Part shown: positions 44,736 to 54,389 of the stretch, piece after piece
Layout of the letters: every line of letters begins with the position of its first letter
How positions within the stretch are numbered: position 1 is the first letter of the stretch
Source: Pseudomonas asiatica
GTDB lineage: Bacteria > Pseudomonadota > Gammaproteobacteria > Pseudomonadales > Pseudomonadaceae
Length of the DNA: 64,000 nucleotides
Direction of reading: 5' to 3'
Assembly: GCF_040214835.1 (NCBI RefSeq)
Contig: NZ_CP157874.1
Location: 3,042,001 to 3,106,000, forward strand
Program-made: the position numbers and the translations under genes
The notes under the pieces: generated by a model
The model's database searches: none
Told to the model about the DNA's origin: nothing
What the model saw: the letters and a program-made list of their open reading frames with translations, nothing else

Positions 44736-45698
44736 TTAGCCATTCACCAGGTTGGCCGGGCGCTCACCAGCCAGGGCACTGAGCAGGTTGTCCACCGCAC
44801 AGCGCGCCATGGCCTGGCGGGTTTCCTCGGTCGCCGAGCCGATATGCGGGGTCGCCACCACGTTGTCCAGCTGCAACAACGGCGACTGCGCCGGCAACGG
44901 CTCCTGCACGAACACATCCAGGCCGGCGCCGCGTATGCGCCGGGCACGCAACGCTTCGATCAGCGCCGGCTCATCCACCACGCGCCCGCGGGAAATGTTC
45001 ACCAGGATTGCCTGTGGCTTCATCAGCGCCAGCTCCCGCGCGCCGATCAGGCCTTCGGTGCTGGCACTCAGCGGAACGGTCAGGCAAACGAAATCCGCCT
45101 GCTGCAACAGCTCATCCAGGCTGCATTGACGCGCCGCATGGCGCGCCTCCACCTCAGGCTTGGCACGCTGACTGTGATACAGCACACGCATGCCGAAGCC
45201 GGCCGCGGCACGCCGGGCCAGGGCCTCGCCGATGCGGCCCATGCCGACGATGCCCAGCGTCTTGCCGTGCACATCGCTGCCGAAATGCGCCGGGCCGAGG
45301 TTGGCCTGCCAGTTCCCGTCTCGCACCCAGTTCGCCAGCTCCACCACCCGCCTGGCGGTGGCCAGGATCAAGGCAAAGCCCGTGTCGGCGGTGGTTTCGG
45401 TCAGCACGTCGGGGGTGTTGGTCAACATCACGCCACGCCGGCTGAGCTCGGCGATGTCGTAGTTGTCCACGCCGACCGAAACGCTGGACACCACTTCAAG
45501 CTGTGGCGCCAGGTCGAGCAGGCTGGCGTCCAGGCGCAGGCTGGCCCCCAGCAACCCGTGCGCCCCCGGCAAGGCGTCGCGCAGGCGCGCCAGGCCATCG
45601 GGCCCGGAGGTGTCCACCCAGGTCACCTCGACGCGCTCTTGCAGGCGTGCCATCAAGTCGTCGGACAGGCGTTTGTACAGGACGATTCGCTTCTTCAT
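44736..45698 (-). CDS. kguD: 2-ketogluconate-6-phosphate reductase
   Basis: A 320-residue D-2-hydroxyacid dehydrogenase. The NAD(P) motif is LGIVGMGRIGEALARR; catalytic Arg lies in NISRGRVVDEPAL, Glu in DVFVQEPLP, and His in VVATPHIGSATEET. Beside kguT, kguK and kguE it reduces 2-keto-6-phosphogluconate to 6-phosphogluconate, which then enters the Entner-Doudoroff route. The frame runs through to 46247 over kguT but ATG 45698 (MKKRIVLYKRL) is the family start. It is the last gene of the kgu set. Confidence 0.93.
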   Translation of the reverse strand: MKKRIVLYKRLSDDLMARLQERVEVTWVDTSGPDGLARLRDALPGAHGLLGASLRLDASLLDLAPQLEVVSSVSVGVDNYDIAELSRRGVMLTNTPDVLTETTADTGFALILATARRVVELANWVRDGNWQANLGPAHFGSDVHGKTLGIVGMGRIGEALARRAAAGFGMRVLYHSQRAKPEVEARHAARQCSLDELLQQADFVCLTVPLSASTEGLIGARELALMKPQAILVNISRGRVVDEPALIEALRARRIRGAGLDVFVQEPLPAQSPLLQLDNVVATPHIGSATEETRQAMARCAVDNLLSALAGERPANLVNG

Positions 45699-45709
45699 TG
45701 CACAGGTTC

Positions 45710-47002
45710 CTAATGGTTCATGGCCAGGCGCGAGTTGCCGCGCTTGGCCCGGCCGGATGTCTGGGAAGTATTGAGTGCGGCGGTAAGCGCCACTGCGGCC
45801 AGCAGCGCACCGCACATGAACAGGTAGGAGGCACCGGGCCCGCCCGTGACGCCATTGAGGTAACCCACCAGCCACGAGCCACCGAACGAGCCCAGCGCGC
45901 CCATGCTGTTGATCAGCGCCATGGCACCGCCCGCGACGTTGGCCGGCAGGATCTCGGGCACGATCGCGAAGAACGGGCCATAGGGTGCGTACATGCAGGC
46001 GCCGGCGACCACCAGCAACGCGTACGACAGCCAGAAGTGTTCGCTGCCCAGGGCGTACGAGCCATAGAACGCAACGGCGGCGATCAGCAGTGGTGGCCAG
46101 ACGAAGCGCTTGCGCTTCTGCAGGCGGTCGGACGCCCACGACACACCGACCATGCCCAGCACCGCCGCCAGGTAAGGTACCGACGACAGCCAGCCGGCCT
46201 GCACGATGTCGAGGTTGGCCGCCTGCTTGAGGATCGACGGCAACCACAGCACGAAGCCATACACACCGATGCTCCAGCAGAAGTACTGCAGCGAAAGGAT
46301 GATCACCTGCGGCGAGCGGAACGCCTCGCGGTAGTTCTTCACCGGCTTGATACCTTGCTGCTCGGCAGCCAGCGCCTGCTCCAGGGCGGCCTTTTCCTGC
46401 TCGCTCAGCCAGTTCACCTGGGCCGGGCGGTCATCCACCAGGCGCCACCAGAAGAACGCCCAGATGACGGCAGGCAGGCCTTCGATGATGAACATCCAGC
46501 GCCAGTCGTAATGCTTGACCAGGTAGCCCGACACCACCGACATCCACAGGATGGTCACCGGGTTGCCGAGGATCAGGAAGGTATTGGCGCGCGAACGCTC
46601 GGCGCGGGTGAACCAGTGGCACAGGTACACCAGCATGGCCGGCATCACCGCCGCCTCCACCACCCCGAGCAGGAAGCGGATGGCGATCAGCATGTAGACG
46701 TTGCTGACCACGCCGGTGAGCGTGGCAAGGCCGCCCCAGAGTATCAGGCAGACAAAGATCAGCTTCTTCACACTGCGCTTTTCGGCGTAGATGGCGCCAG
46801 GCACCTGGAAGAAGAAGTAACCAAGGAAGAACAGTGCCCCCAGCAGCGAAGACAGTGCGGGGGTGATGTGCAGGTCTTCAGCCATGCCGGAAGCGGCGGC
46901 GAACCCGTAGTTGGCGCGGTCCAGGTACGCCAGGCTATAGGTGAAGAACACGATCGGGATGATGTACCACCAGCGGCGAGGTGCCAGGCTTTGGCTTTGC
47001 AT
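45710..47002 (-). CDS. kguT: 2-ketogluconate transporter
   Basis: A 430-residue MFS carrier of the anion:cation symporter branch. RRWWYIIPIVFFTYSLAYLDRANYGFA begins helix 1, and GVVEAAVMPAMLVYLCHWFTRAERSRANTF is a signature of this branch. It imports periplasmic 2-ketogluconate made by gluconate 2-dehydrogenase (50-54 kb). ATG 47002 (MQSQS) follows AGGAGA; the extended frame to 47164 overlaps kguK and is discarded. Confidence 0.93.
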   Translation of the reverse strand: MQSQSLAPRRWWYIIPIVFFTYSLAYLDRANYGFAAASGMAEDLHITPALSSLLGALFFLGYFFFQVPGAIYAEKRSVKKLIFVCLILWGGLATLTGVVSNVYMLIAIRFLLGVVEAAVMPAMLVYLCHWFTRAERSRANTFLILGNPVTILWMSVVSGYLVKHYDWRWMFIIEGLPAVIWAFFWWRLVDDRPAQVNWLSEQEKAALEQALAAEQQGIKPVKNYREAFRSPQVIILSLQYFCWSIGVYGFVLWLPSILKQAANLDIVQAGWLSSVPYLAAVLGMVGVSWASDRLQKRKRFVWPPLLIAAVAFYGSYALGSEHFWLSYALLVVAGACMYAPYGPFFAIVPEILPANVAGGAMALINSMGALGSFGGSWLVGYLNGVTGGPGASYLFMCGALLAAVALTAALNTSQTSGRAKRGNSRLAMNH

Positions 47003-47060
47003 GGTTCGTTTCTCCTGAGCTTGTTGTTTTTGTTGCAACAGGTGTTTCGGGGTCAAGTGT

Positions 47061-48011
47061 TCACGCGCTTCTGCGCAGGTCGTGGGCTTGCAGCTCATGG
47101 CGCAGCGGCAGACCTTCCATGTCGCCACGCGACTGCACGGCGCGGCTGCCGCACCAGTTGCCACGCGCCACTGCCTCGGCTACCGGGTGGCCCTCCAGCA
47201 GCGCACTGAGCACGCCGACGGCAAAGGCATCGCCGGCGCCAACGGTGTCCACCACATGGCTGACCGGCACTGGCGCCACCTGGCCTTCGCCCTTGGCGCT
47301 GCGGAAGTAGGCGCCGGCGTCGCCCAGCTTGATCACCACCAGTTCCACCCCTTGGTCGAGGTAGAACGCGGCGATGTCTGCCGGGGTGTGCTGGCCGGTC
47401 AGCAGGCGGCCCTCTTCCAGGCCTGGCAGAACCCAGTCGGCCTTGGCTGCCAGGGCATTGACTTCGCGCACCATGCTGCTTTGGTCAGGCCACAGCGAGG
47501 GGCGCAGGTTGGGGTCGAACGAGATACTGCGCCCGGCGGCACGCATGGCGTCCATCAACGCATGCGACAGCGCCCGGCAGCCCTCCGACAGCGCCGGCGG
47601 GATGCCGGTGGCGTGCAGGTGGCGGGCCTGCAAAGAGCCCGGGCGCAGCAACGCCGGCGACAGCCGGCTGGCCGCCGAGCCACGGCGGAAGTACTCCACC
47701 GCCGGGTCGCTGCCGTCATCGCAGCGGGCCTTGAGCTGGAAGCCGGTGGGGTAGTTGGGATCCACCTCGACGCCGGAGCAGTCCAGGCCTTCGCGGCGCA
47801 GGCTGTCGAGCACGAAGCGGCCCAGCGAATCGTCGCCCACCCGGCTCAGCCAGCGGACCTTGAAGCCCAGCCGCGCCAGGCCGATGGCCACGTTGCTGTC
47901 GGCGCCGGCGATGCGCTTGCCGAACTGGCCGACACTGGCCAGGTCGCCGGCCTGCTCGGCGACGAACATGGCCATGGTCTCGCCGAAACACAGCACGTCA
48001 TGCTCATGCAT
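47061..48011 (-). CDS. kguK: 2-ketogluconokinase
   Basis: A 316-residue PfkB/ribokinase-family sugar kinase. [13 protein letters not shown] starts the fold; [14 protein letters not shown] is the substrate part, and [17 protein letters not shown] (about residue 255) holds the catalytic Asp and anion hole. It phosphorylates 2-ketogluconate at C6. It overlaps kguE by 8 bp and is followed by kguT, fitting one polycistronic kguE-K-T-D unit. Confidence 0.93.
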   Translation of the reverse strand: MHEHDVLCFGETMAMFVAEQAGDLASVGQFGKRIAGADSNVAIGLARLGFKVRWLSRVGDDSLGRFVLDSLRREGLDCSGVEVDPNYPTGFQLKARCDDGSDPAVEYFRRGSAASRLSPALLRPGSLQARHLHATGIPPALSEGCRALSHALMDAMRAAGRSISFDPNLRPSLWPDQSSMVREVNALAAKADWVLPGLEEGRLLTGQHTPADIAAFYLDQGVELVVIKLGDAGAYFRSAKGEGQVAPVPVSHVVDTVGAGDAFAVGVLSALLEGHPVAEAVARGNWCGSRAVQSRGDMEGLPLRHELQAHDLRRSA

Positions 48012-48792
48012 GGCTCAGCTCCTCACTCGATACGCCCTGCCCCAGCGCCGCCAGGTCGCGCACCTGGGCACGGGTCAGCGCCAGCAGATCGTCGCTCACC
48101 AACGGGTACTCGACAGCACGCACCACGCCGGGGGTGAACTCGGCCATCAGCTCGGCCCACTCCTGCAGGTCCGCAGTCTCTGGCGGGACGGCTACCAGGC
48201 GGCCATCGGCCCGCCGCTGCACGGCCTTGCAGTGCACATAGCGCACCCAGCGGCCAAGCTGGCGTGCGGCGTGCCGGGCAGGCTCGCCCTGCCACTGCCA
48301 GTTACCGATATCGAAGGTCATGCCCAGGCTCAGCCCGAGCTCGTCGGCGCGCTGGAAAAACTGCTGCAGGGGTTCGATTCGTCCACCTTGCGCGGTCTGG
48401 TCATTCTCCACCAGCAGCAACGGCCCGTGCGCCGGCAACAGCGTCGCCAAGGCCGCAACATCACAGCCCGCATGGTAGTGGCCCAGGGAAACCTTGAGCG
48501 CTACCGCGCCAAGGGCGCGGGCGGTTTCCAGCTTTTGCGCCAATTGCGGGTCAAGCTCGCCTTGTGCGGTCCACAGTTCCAGGGGTGTGGAGTACAGGCA
48601 CTCAAGGCGCAGCGCGGCAATGGCTGCAGCCAGCGCTGCAGTGTCCGGCGCACGAGTGAACAGTTCTTCGCGCAGTTCCACGCGGGTAACGCCAGCGGCA
48701 GCCAGCAGGTCAAGGAACTGCTCCTGGCCACGTTGCCGGACAAAGTCGGCACCGTAGCTGGAGAGGCTGATGGAAACGGGGCTCGAGTGCAT
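48004..48792 (-). CDS. kguE: KguE, sugar epimerase/isomerase-like protein
   Basis: A 262-residue protein of the xylose-isomerase-like TIM-barrel group, first gene of the kgu operon. [15 protein letters not shown] opens the barrel; [18 protein letters not shown] and VHCKAV carry putative metal ligands. Its exact step in 2-ketogluconate use is unclear in the family. ATG 48792 lies 14 bp after the PtxS operator; the frame beyond that is cut by it. Confidence 0.88.
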   Translation of the reverse strand: MHSSPVSISLSSYGADFVRQRGQEQFLDLLAAAGVTRVELREELFTRAPDTAALAAAIAALRLECLYSTPLELWTAQGELDPQLAQKLETARALGAVALKVSLGHYHAGCDVAALATLLPAHGPLLLVENDQTAQGGRIEPLQQFFQRADELGLSLGMTFDIGNWQWQGEPARHAARQLGRWVRYVHCKAVQRRADGRLVAVPPETADLQEWAELMAEFTPGVVRAVEYPLVSDDLLALTRAQVRDLAALGQGVSSEELSHA

Positions 48793-48806
48793 TGTTGTTG
48801 TCCTTA

Positions 48807-48820
48807 TGAAACCGGTTTCA
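48807..48820. promoter_or_regulatory. PtxS operator of the kgu operon
   Basis: TGAAACCGGTTTCA, a perfect 14-bp palindrome identical to the established P. putida PtxS site, lies 14 bp upstream of the kguE start. PtxS would repress here until 2-ketogluconate binds. Confidence 0.93.
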
Positions 48821-48859
48821 TTTTTTGATGACAGCAAGCACGCGGGTGCCTGCCTGTGA

Positions 48860-49879
48860 TTACTGTGGCTGGGTTGAACCTCGGATGATCAGCTCGGCCT
48901 TGAAGTCGATGCGCCGGGCTGCCCCGCTGTCGCCGCGCAGGCGGCCAAGCAGGCTCTCGAATGCTGCCACGCCGATTCGCTCGGTGGGCTGGGCCAGTGC
49001 AGTGATGCCGCTGCCGACCAAGGGGTACCAGTCAAGGTCGTCGAGCGCGATCAGCCCGACGTCCGCGAACAGATTGCGCCCTGCTTCGTGCAGGGCCCGG
49101 GTCACGGCCAGGGTGGCGACACCGTTGAAGGTGAAGATGGCCTGCGGGCCATGGCCGCTGCCGGCGATGAACGAAGCCAGCTGGTCATCCAGCCCGGCGC
49201 CGATTTCCAGCACCTGCTGGCGCATGCCGGGGCGCCGGCTGATCGATGTGCCGAACGCTTGCACCCGCTCCAGCCGCGAGCTGGTGCCATCGAGGCGTTC
49301 GGTTACCGCCAGGATGTCGCGGTAGCCTTGCGCCTGCAGGTGGTCGAGGGCCTGCTCGACCGCGTCGGCATTGTCCAGGCCAACCAGGTCGACATTCAGT
49401 TCGGGCAACTGGCGGTCGACCAGCACCATGGGGATGTCGCGCTGCAGGTTGAGCAATTCGCCGGGGTGATGGCCAAGCGTGTTCACGATCAGCCCTTCGA
49501 CGTTGTAGGACTGCAGGGCCACCAGGTGGTGACGCTCCTGCTCGTCGTCGCGGTTGGTGTTGCACACCACCAGGCTGTAGCCGTGCTGGCGGCAGGCAGT
49601 TTCCACGCCATGCATCACGGCCACTGAATAGGGGTTGAGGATATCGGCCACCAGCATGCCGATCAGGCGCGTCTGGCCGCGCTTCAGGCCACGGGCCATC
49701 TGGTTGGGGCGGTAACCGAGGCGCTCGATGACCTCTTCCAGGCGCTTGGCGGTGGCTTCAGCGAGCAACTGCCGGTCACCGCCGATGTAACGGGAGACGG
49801 TGGCCTTGGAAACGCCAGCGACACGCGCTACTTCGCTGATGGTGACCCGTTCGCGGGCATGGGCAGGCGCGTCGGTCAT
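48860..49879 (-). CDS. ptxS: LacI-family repressor PtxS
   Basis: A 339-residue LacI-type repressor: N-terminal helix-turn-helix [26 protein letters not shown] (residues 13-38), hinge [18 protein letters not shown], then a periplasmic-binding-like sensor domain ([28 protein letters not shown]). It senses 2-ketogluconate and controls kgu, gad and its own gene. Three exact operators in this window support the assignment. Confidence 0.95.
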   Translation of the reverse strand: MTDAPAHARERVTISEVARVAGVSKATVSRYIGGDRQLLAEATAKRLEEVIERLGYRPNQMARGLKRGQTRLIGMLVADILNPYSVAVMHGVETACRQHGYSLVVCNTNRDDEQERHHLVALQSYNVEGLIVNTLGHHPGELLNLQRDIPMVLVDRQLPELNVDLVGLDNADAVEQALDHLQAQGYRDILAVTERLDGTSSRLERVQAFGTSISRRPGMRQQVLEIGAGLDDQLASFIAGSGHGPQAIFTFNGVATLAVTRALHEAGRNLFADVGLIALDDLDWYPLVGSGITALAQPTERIGVAAFESLLGRLRGDSGAARRIDFKAELIIRGSTQPQ

Positions 49880-49909
49880 GGGCTGTCCTTATGATTGTTG
49901 TGATAGCGA

Positions 49910-49923
49910 TGAAACCGGTTTCA
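49910..49923. promoter_or_regulatory. PtxS autoregulatory operator
   Basis: The same perfect palindrome TGAAACCGGTTTCA lies 30 bp upstream of the ptxS start codon, for self-repression. Confidence 0.92.
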
Positions 49924-50045
49924 ATACAGCAAAATCGCACGCGTTCGTCAACATGCCGTTGGTCGGGAGTGCGATATTCATGCGTAGCAAATGCAATAAG
50001 AATACGCTTTAACTGACTGATATATATAGATATATAAACACGAGA

Positions 50046-50121
50046 CCCTGTGGGAGCGGGTTCACCCGCGAATGCGATGTTGAATGTGCCGACGCATTCG
50101 CGGGTAAACCCGCTCCCACAG
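50046..50121. repeat. Inverted pair of REP elements
   Basis: Facing arms CCTGTGGGAGCGGGTTCACCCGCGAATGCG and CGCATTCGCGGGTAAACCCGCTCCCACAG with a 14-base centre. It separates ptxS and the end of the gluconate dehydrogenase operon. Confidence 0.92.
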
Positions 50122-50151
50122 TGGATTGGGGGTGCAGACAGAGGGATGCAG

Positions 50152-51402
50152 TTAACGGAGGGCTTTCACGTCACTGGCGGTGACGGCATCCCCTTGGTTA
50201 CCCCAACTGGTGCGAATGAAGTTCACCACCTCGGCAACCTCCTGATCACTCAGGCGCCAGCCGAACGCCGGCATGGTGAAGTTCGACGGTGCCGCGTGCG
50301 TCGCCGGCACTGTGCCCCCCGCCAAGACCACGTGGATCAGCGATGTGGCATCCGCCGTCTGCACCACCGGGTTGCCGGCCAGGGCCGGGAACACGCGGGT
50401 ATAGCCCTGGCCATCGGTACGGTGGCAGGCCGCGCAGTTGTCGATGTACACCGCCGCCCCGGGCTTGCTGTCGTCGCCCTTCCACAGCGCATCCGCCACC
50501 TGTTTGTCGTACACGTGCGGCTGGTCATCAGGGTTGCTCGGCGGCAGCGTCTTCAGGTAACGGGCGATAGCGGTCAGGTCGGCGTCGCTCATGTGTTGCA
50601 TGCTGTGCTCGACCACGTCGCTCATGCCACCGAACACGGCGCTGCGGTCGCTACGGCCAGTCTTGAGAAACTGCACCAGCTGCTCTTCGCTCCAGCTACC
50701 CAGGCCGTCCTTGTGGTCGCCACGCAGGTTCTTGGCAATCCAGCCTTCCAGCGGTGCACTGCCAGCCAGGAACTGCTCGCCATCCTGTGGGCTCAGTGCC
50801 TTTTCCTGCATGGTCAGCGCCCGCGGCGTATGGCACGCGCCACAGTGCCCCAGGCCCTCGACCAGGTAGGCACCGCGGTTGACCACCGGGTCGGCAGCCG
50901 CCGACGCCTGCCAGGGCTTGGCCTCTGGCGCGAACAACCCGCGCCAGACCGCCAGCGGCCAGCGCATGCTCAGCGGCCAGGGGATGTCGGTGGCCTTGTT
51001 CGGCTGCTCGACCGGCTCCACGCCCTTCATGAAGTAGGCATACAGCGCCTGCATGTCCTGCTCGCTGACGCGCGCATAGGACGGGTATGGCATGGCCGGA
51101 TACAGGGTGCTGCCGTCCTTGCCGATGCCCTTGCGCACCGCCTGGTCGAAGTCTTCGAAGCTGTACTGGCCGATACCACTGGCCGCCGGGGTGATGTTGG
51201 TGGAGTACACCGTGCCAATCGGTGTCTCCATCGGCAGCCCACCGGCGAACGGCTTGCCGCCCTTGGCGGTATGGCAGGCGACGCAGTCGCCGGCGCGGGC
51301 CAGGTACTCGCCCTGGCGCACCTGCGCATCGTCATTCGGCGCAGCCTGTGCAGCCACGCTGGCACCCAGCAGGGTTGCGATCAACATTGTCTTCATGCGC
51401 AT
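50152..51402 (-). CDS. Gluconate 2-dehydrogenase, triheme cytochrome c subunit
   Basis: A 416-residue periplasmic/membrane cytochrome with a signal peptide ending near SVAAQA and three CXXCH haem sites: CVACH (40-44), CGACH (about 187) and CAACH (about 323). This is the normal triheme subunit that carries electrons from the FAD subunit to ubiquinone. It is 6 bp downstream of the flavoprotein gene, third in the operon. No membrane helix is obvious at the C-terminus. Confidence 0.93.
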   Translation of the reverse strand: MRMKTMLIATLLGASVAAQAAPNDDAQVRQGEYLARAGDCVACHTAKGGKPFAGGLPMETPIGTVYSTNITPAASGIGQYSFEDFDQAVRKGIGKDGSTLYPAMPYPSYARVSEQDMQALYAYFMKGVEPVEQPNKATDIPWPLSMRWPLAVWRGLFAPEAKPWQASAAADPVVNRGAYLVEGLGHCGACHTPRALTMQEKALSPQDGEQFLAGSAPLEGWIAKNLRGDHKDGLGSWSEEQLVQFLKTGRSDRSAVFGGMSDVVEHSMQHMSDADLTAIARYLKTLPPSNPDDQPHVYDKQVADALWKGDDSKPGAAVYIDNCAACHRTDGQGYTRVFPALAGNPVVQTADATSLIHVVLAGGTVPATHAAPSNFTMPAFGWRLSDQEVAEVVNFIRTSWGNQGDAVTASDVKALR

Positions 51403-51408
51403 CGCTCC

Positions 51409-53193
51409 TCAAGCCTGGACCAGCGGGCCAGGGTTTTTCAGGTACTGCTCGCGGATGGCGCGGGCCGACCAATAGGTCAGCGCAGCCACCAGCCCGGTCG
51501 GGTTGTAGCCCAGCCCCTGGGGGAACGCCGAAGCCCCCGGAACGAACACGTTGTGCACGTCCCAGCTTTGCAGGTAGCGGTTCAACGCACTGGTTTTCGG
51601 GTCGGTGCCCATGATCGCGCCGCCGTTCAGGTGGGTGGTCTGGTAGCTGGCGGTGTTGAAGTGGTCCTTGACCTTCTTGCCCAGCACGGCAATGGTCTTG
51701 GGGTTCATCGCCTGGGCGATCTTGCTCAGCTTGTCGACCATGAACTGGTTCATCCTGATGTCGTTTTCCTGCCAGTCGAAGGTCATGCGCAGCAGCGGCT
51801 GGCCGTAGGCGTCGCGGTAGGTCGGGTCGAGGTCCAGGTAATTGCCACGGTAGGACTGGTGGGCGCCGTGGGCGTCCATCGAAACCTGGTGGGTGTAGTA
51901 ATCGGCGGTGGCCTTCTTCCAGGCGCTGCCCCAGGCCGGTGTGCCAGGCGGGGTGGCGCCGCCGGCAATCGGCCGTGTGCCGGCCTGGTTCACCCACATC
52001 GGCGAGCCACCGACGAAACCGTGCGGGCCATGATCGAAGTTGTCGGCGTTGAAGTCATCGATGGCAATGCCGTTGCCACCGGCGCCGATGAAGTTGTTGG
52101 TGTAGGTGTCCTTGTCGAAGAACGCCTTGACCGTGCCCATGTTCTGGTAGGCGAAGTTACGCCCGACCACGCCTTCGTTCTTGATGGGGTCGTACGGTTT
52201 GCCGATGCCGGACAGCAGCATCAGGCGCACGTTGTTGAACTGGAACGCCGCCAGGATCACCAGGTCCGCCGGTTGCTCCACTTCCCGCCCCTGGGCGTCG
52301 ATGTAGGTCACCCCGGTGGCCTTGCGCTTGCTGTCGTCCAGGTTCACCCGCAGCACATGGGCGTTGGGCCGCAATTCGAAGTTCGGCACCTGGCGCAGCG
52401 CCGGCAGGATGTTCACGTTGGGCGAGGCCTTGGAGTACATGTAGCACACGTAGCCGCTGCAGAAACCGCAGAAGTTGCACGGCCCCATCTGCGCCCCGTA
52501 CGGGTTGGTGTACGAGCCGGAGGTGTTGGCCGAGGGCAGGTTGTAGGGCTTGTAGCCCAGGCTGGCCGCCGCCTTTTCGAACAGCCTGGCCGACACCACG
52601 TTTTTCTGCGAAGGCAGCGGGAACGGGCTGGAACGGTCCGGCGCATAGGGGTTGCCGCCCTTCCCTTCGCCAACGACCTGGCCGTTGACGGTCCAGGCCT
52701 GGCCAGAGGTACCGAATACCTTTTCGGCAAAGTCGAAGTGCGGTTCCAGTTCTTCGTAGCTGACCCCGAAGTCCTGGATCGTCATGTCTTCGGGGATGAA
52801 CTTGCGCCCGTAGCGTTCTTCGTAGTGGCTGCGCATGCGCAGCTCCATCGGGTCTACCCGGAAGTGCACGCCAGACCAGTGCAGGCCTGCGCCACCTACA
52901 CCTTTGCCCGGCAGGAAGGCACCGAGCTGGCGATTGGGCAGTGCCACGTCGTTCATGCCATGGCGGATGGTGACGGTTTCTTTCGACACATCGACGAACA
53001 GCTTCTTGCGCACGCTGTAGGTCAGCTCGTCGATCACCTGCGGGTAGCTGCCTTCCGGGTAGGTGTCCTGCATCGGCCCCCGCTCCAGGGCCACCACCTG
53101 CAGCCCGGCCTCGGTCAGTTCCTTGGCCATGATCGCGCCGGCCCAGCCGAAGCCCACGATTACCGCGTCCACTTTCTTCATCACGGTCGCCAT
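51409..53193 (-). CDS. Gluconate 2-dehydrogenase, FAD (GMC) subunit
   Basis: A 594-residue GMC flavoprotein. FAD motif: DAVIVGFGWAGAIMAKEL, then VVALERGP; C-terminal catalytic part THLNGGAIMGTDP and PQGLGYNPTGL with the His/Asn pair. A Cys-rich CNFCGFCSGYVC segment near residue 220 recalls the iron-sulphur site of FAD-dependent glucose dehydrogenases. It oxidises gluconate to 2-ketogluconate in the periplasm. It has no signal peptide and is likely carried by the Tat subunit encoded 3 bp upstream. Confidence 0.94.
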   Translation of the reverse strand: MATVMKKVDAVIVGFGWAGAIMAKELTEAGLQVVALERGPMQDTYPEGSYPQVIDELTYSVRKKLFVDVSKETVTIRHGMNDVALPNRQLGAFLPGKGVGGAGLHWSGVHFRVDPMELRMRSHYEERYGRKFIPEDMTIQDFGVSYEELEPHFDFAEKVFGTSGQAWTVNGQVVGEGKGGNPYAPDRSSPFPLPSQKNVVSARLFEKAAASLGYKPYNLPSANTSGSYTNPYGAQMGPCNFCGFCSGYVCYMYSKASPNVNILPALRQVPNFELRPNAHVLRVNLDDSKRKATGVTYIDAQGREVEQPADLVILAAFQFNNVRLMLLSGIGKPYDPIKNEGVVGRNFAYQNMGTVKAFFDKDTYTNNFIGAGGNGIAIDDFNADNFDHGPHGFVGGSPMWVNQAGTRPIAGGATPPGTPAWGSAWKKATADYYTHQVSMDAHGAHQSYRGNYLDLDPTYRDAYGQPLLRMTFDWQENDIRMNQFMVDKLSKIAQAMNPKTIAVLGKKVKDHFNTASYQTTHLNGGAIMGTDPKTSALNRYLQSWDVHNVFVPGASAFPQGLGYNPTGLVAALTYWSARAIREQYLKNPGPLVQA

Positions 53194-53196
53194 GTC

Positions 53197-53937
53197 TCAG
53201 GCCCTCTCGCCACGGATCGAAACAGCCGGGAACGGGTAAGGCTCGTTGCGCTCGACCCAATCCATGAAATCGGCGCGGGCGCCGGGGAAGCCGATCTGGG
53301 TCCAGCCGACCATGCCTTTGTTGCCGCCATGGATCGGGTCGCAGAAGAACCCTTCACGGGTGTTCTGCACCAGCAAGCTGAAGAACACCTTGGCCGGCAC
53401 GGTGTCGAAAACCAGCTCTCCAGCCTCGACCTTGCTGAGAACGTGGTCTCGGGTAGCGCTATCTTGCGCAGCAAAAACTTGCCCGGAATTGGCCTTGCAC
53501 CAGCCGTCCACGGCGGCGATGCCCAGGCGGTAGATCTGTTGCGGGCTGAGTTGCAGCTGGTAACCCAGTTCGGGCGCGGCGTCGGCCTTGAACGGGCCCT
53601 GCATGTACCACTGCGCGCCGGTTGCGTAGGGGGTGTTCATCTGCCGGTCGATGAACTCGGCAGCGCCGGCTTCAAGTGCACCGGGGCCAAGCTCGTCGGC
53701 CGGGATGATGCGCGAGACGGCCGCCTGCACGAAGGCCCACTCCTCTGCAGTGAAGAACGTCGGCTGGTAGTTGCCCGCTGGCGGTGTGGCCGGCACTTTG
53801 GGCTCGTGTTGCGGGGCCGCAAGCAGCTGACTGGCACCCACGCCAAGCCCCGTGCTGGCCACGGTGACCACAGGGATCAAGGTCAAGGTCTTGCGCAGAA
53901 AGTCCCTGCGCGGGTTGTCTGGGGCATGGTCAGGCAT
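53197..53937 (-). CDS. Gluconate 2-dehydrogenase, subunit 3 (Tat carrier)
   Basis: A 246-residue subunit. The N-terminus NPRRDFLRKTLTLIPVVTVAS is a clear twin-arginine signal; the mature part has YQPTFFTAEEWAFVQAAVSRIIPADELGPGA, typical of the gluconate 2-dehydrogenase subunit 3 family. It would export and stabilise the flavin subunit. It is the first gene of the three-gene operon, which carries a PtxS operator about 120 bp upstream. Confidence 0.93.
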   Translation of the reverse strand: MPDHAPDNPRRDFLRKTLTLIPVVTVASTGLGVGASQLLAAPQHEPKVPATPPAGNYQPTFFTAEEWAFVQAAVSRIIPADELGPGALEAGAAEFIDRQMNTPYATGAQWYMQGPFKADAAPELGYQLQLSPQQIYRLGIAAVDGWCKANSGQVFAAQDSATRDHVLSKVEAGELVFDTVPAKVFFSLLVQNTREGFFCDPIHGGNKGMVGWTQIGFPGARADFMDWVERNEPYPFPAVSIRGERA

Positions 53938-54057
53938 TGCGAATCCTCATCGGCTGTGTGCGGCCTTGAAAAGCGCCATCTGATTTTCAATATGGGGGGT
54001 GGTCTTGATAGGCCATCAAGAAAACAGCCGAATAATTTAGCGTGTTCAGAAATGTTT

Positions 54058-54071
54058 TGAAACCGGTTTCA
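54058..54071. promoter_or_regulatory. PtxS operator of the gad operon
   Basis: A third exact TGAAACCGGTTTCA, 120 bp upstream of the gluconate dehydrogenase subunit 3 start. Confidence 0.92.
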
Positions 54072-54279
54072 GGCTTGATTTCAAAGGGGCCGTCCGGACT
54101 TCGCACCAGGCCTGCCTGCCTTGCTGGCTACACACGCATTCGCGGGCAAGGCCGCGCCCACAGGGCCGCGTTCACGCAGATGTCACGAATGGGGCGGCAC
54201 GACCTGCCCCACTCCCCAACCTTGGGGGCACGGTGCCCAACGACAAACGCCTACCAATACCGTTGATAAGGAATTGGAT

Positions 54280-54296
54280 CCCTTGCCCTGCAAGGG
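54280..54296. promoter_or_regulatory. Palindrome upstream of the sigma-54 promoter
   Basis: CCCTTGC-CCT-GCAAGGG, with perfect 7-base arms, lies about 22 bases before the -24 element. It could bind a regulator, though enhancer sites are normally farther upstream. Confidence 0.3.
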
Positions 54297-54317
54297 CTAC
54301 AGCACATTTTTTCCGGT

Positions 54318-54333
54318 TTGGCACGCCTATTGC
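54318..54333 (+). promoter_or_regulatory. Sigma-54 (-24/-12) promoter of the curli-type operon
   Basis: TTGGCACGCCTATTGC matches the sigma-54 consensus TTGGCACG-N4-TTGC, with GG and GC exactly 10 bases apart. It lies 56 bp upstream of the first ATG of the operon. Confidence 0.75.
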
Positions 54334-54389
54334 CGATCTCCTGCCAGACGCCCCAAGTCCATGGGCCCGTTTGCAGGAGGAAATGACTC

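Larger units (their letters stand above)
53938..54389. promoter_or_regulatory. 452-bp divergent control region between gad and curli operons
   Basis: It holds the PtxS operator (54058-54071) toward the leftward gad operon, a half REP (about 54129-54162), a 7-3-7 palindrome at 54280-54296 and a sigma-54-type promoter at 54318-54333 toward the rightward curli operon. No protein gene is credible. Confidence 0.8.

Noticed and set aside
50050..54060. A 1336-residue open frame on the plus strand across the gluconate dehydrogenase operon
   Set aside because: It is antisense to three clear genes with haem, FAD and Tat motifs. High-GC codon bias leaves the opposite frame open, and the translation (rich in H, R, G, V, L) has no domain.
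54042..54266. Small plus-strand frame in the gad/curli control region
   Set aside because: It covers the PtxS operator and a half REP, has no ribosome site and is not protein-like.
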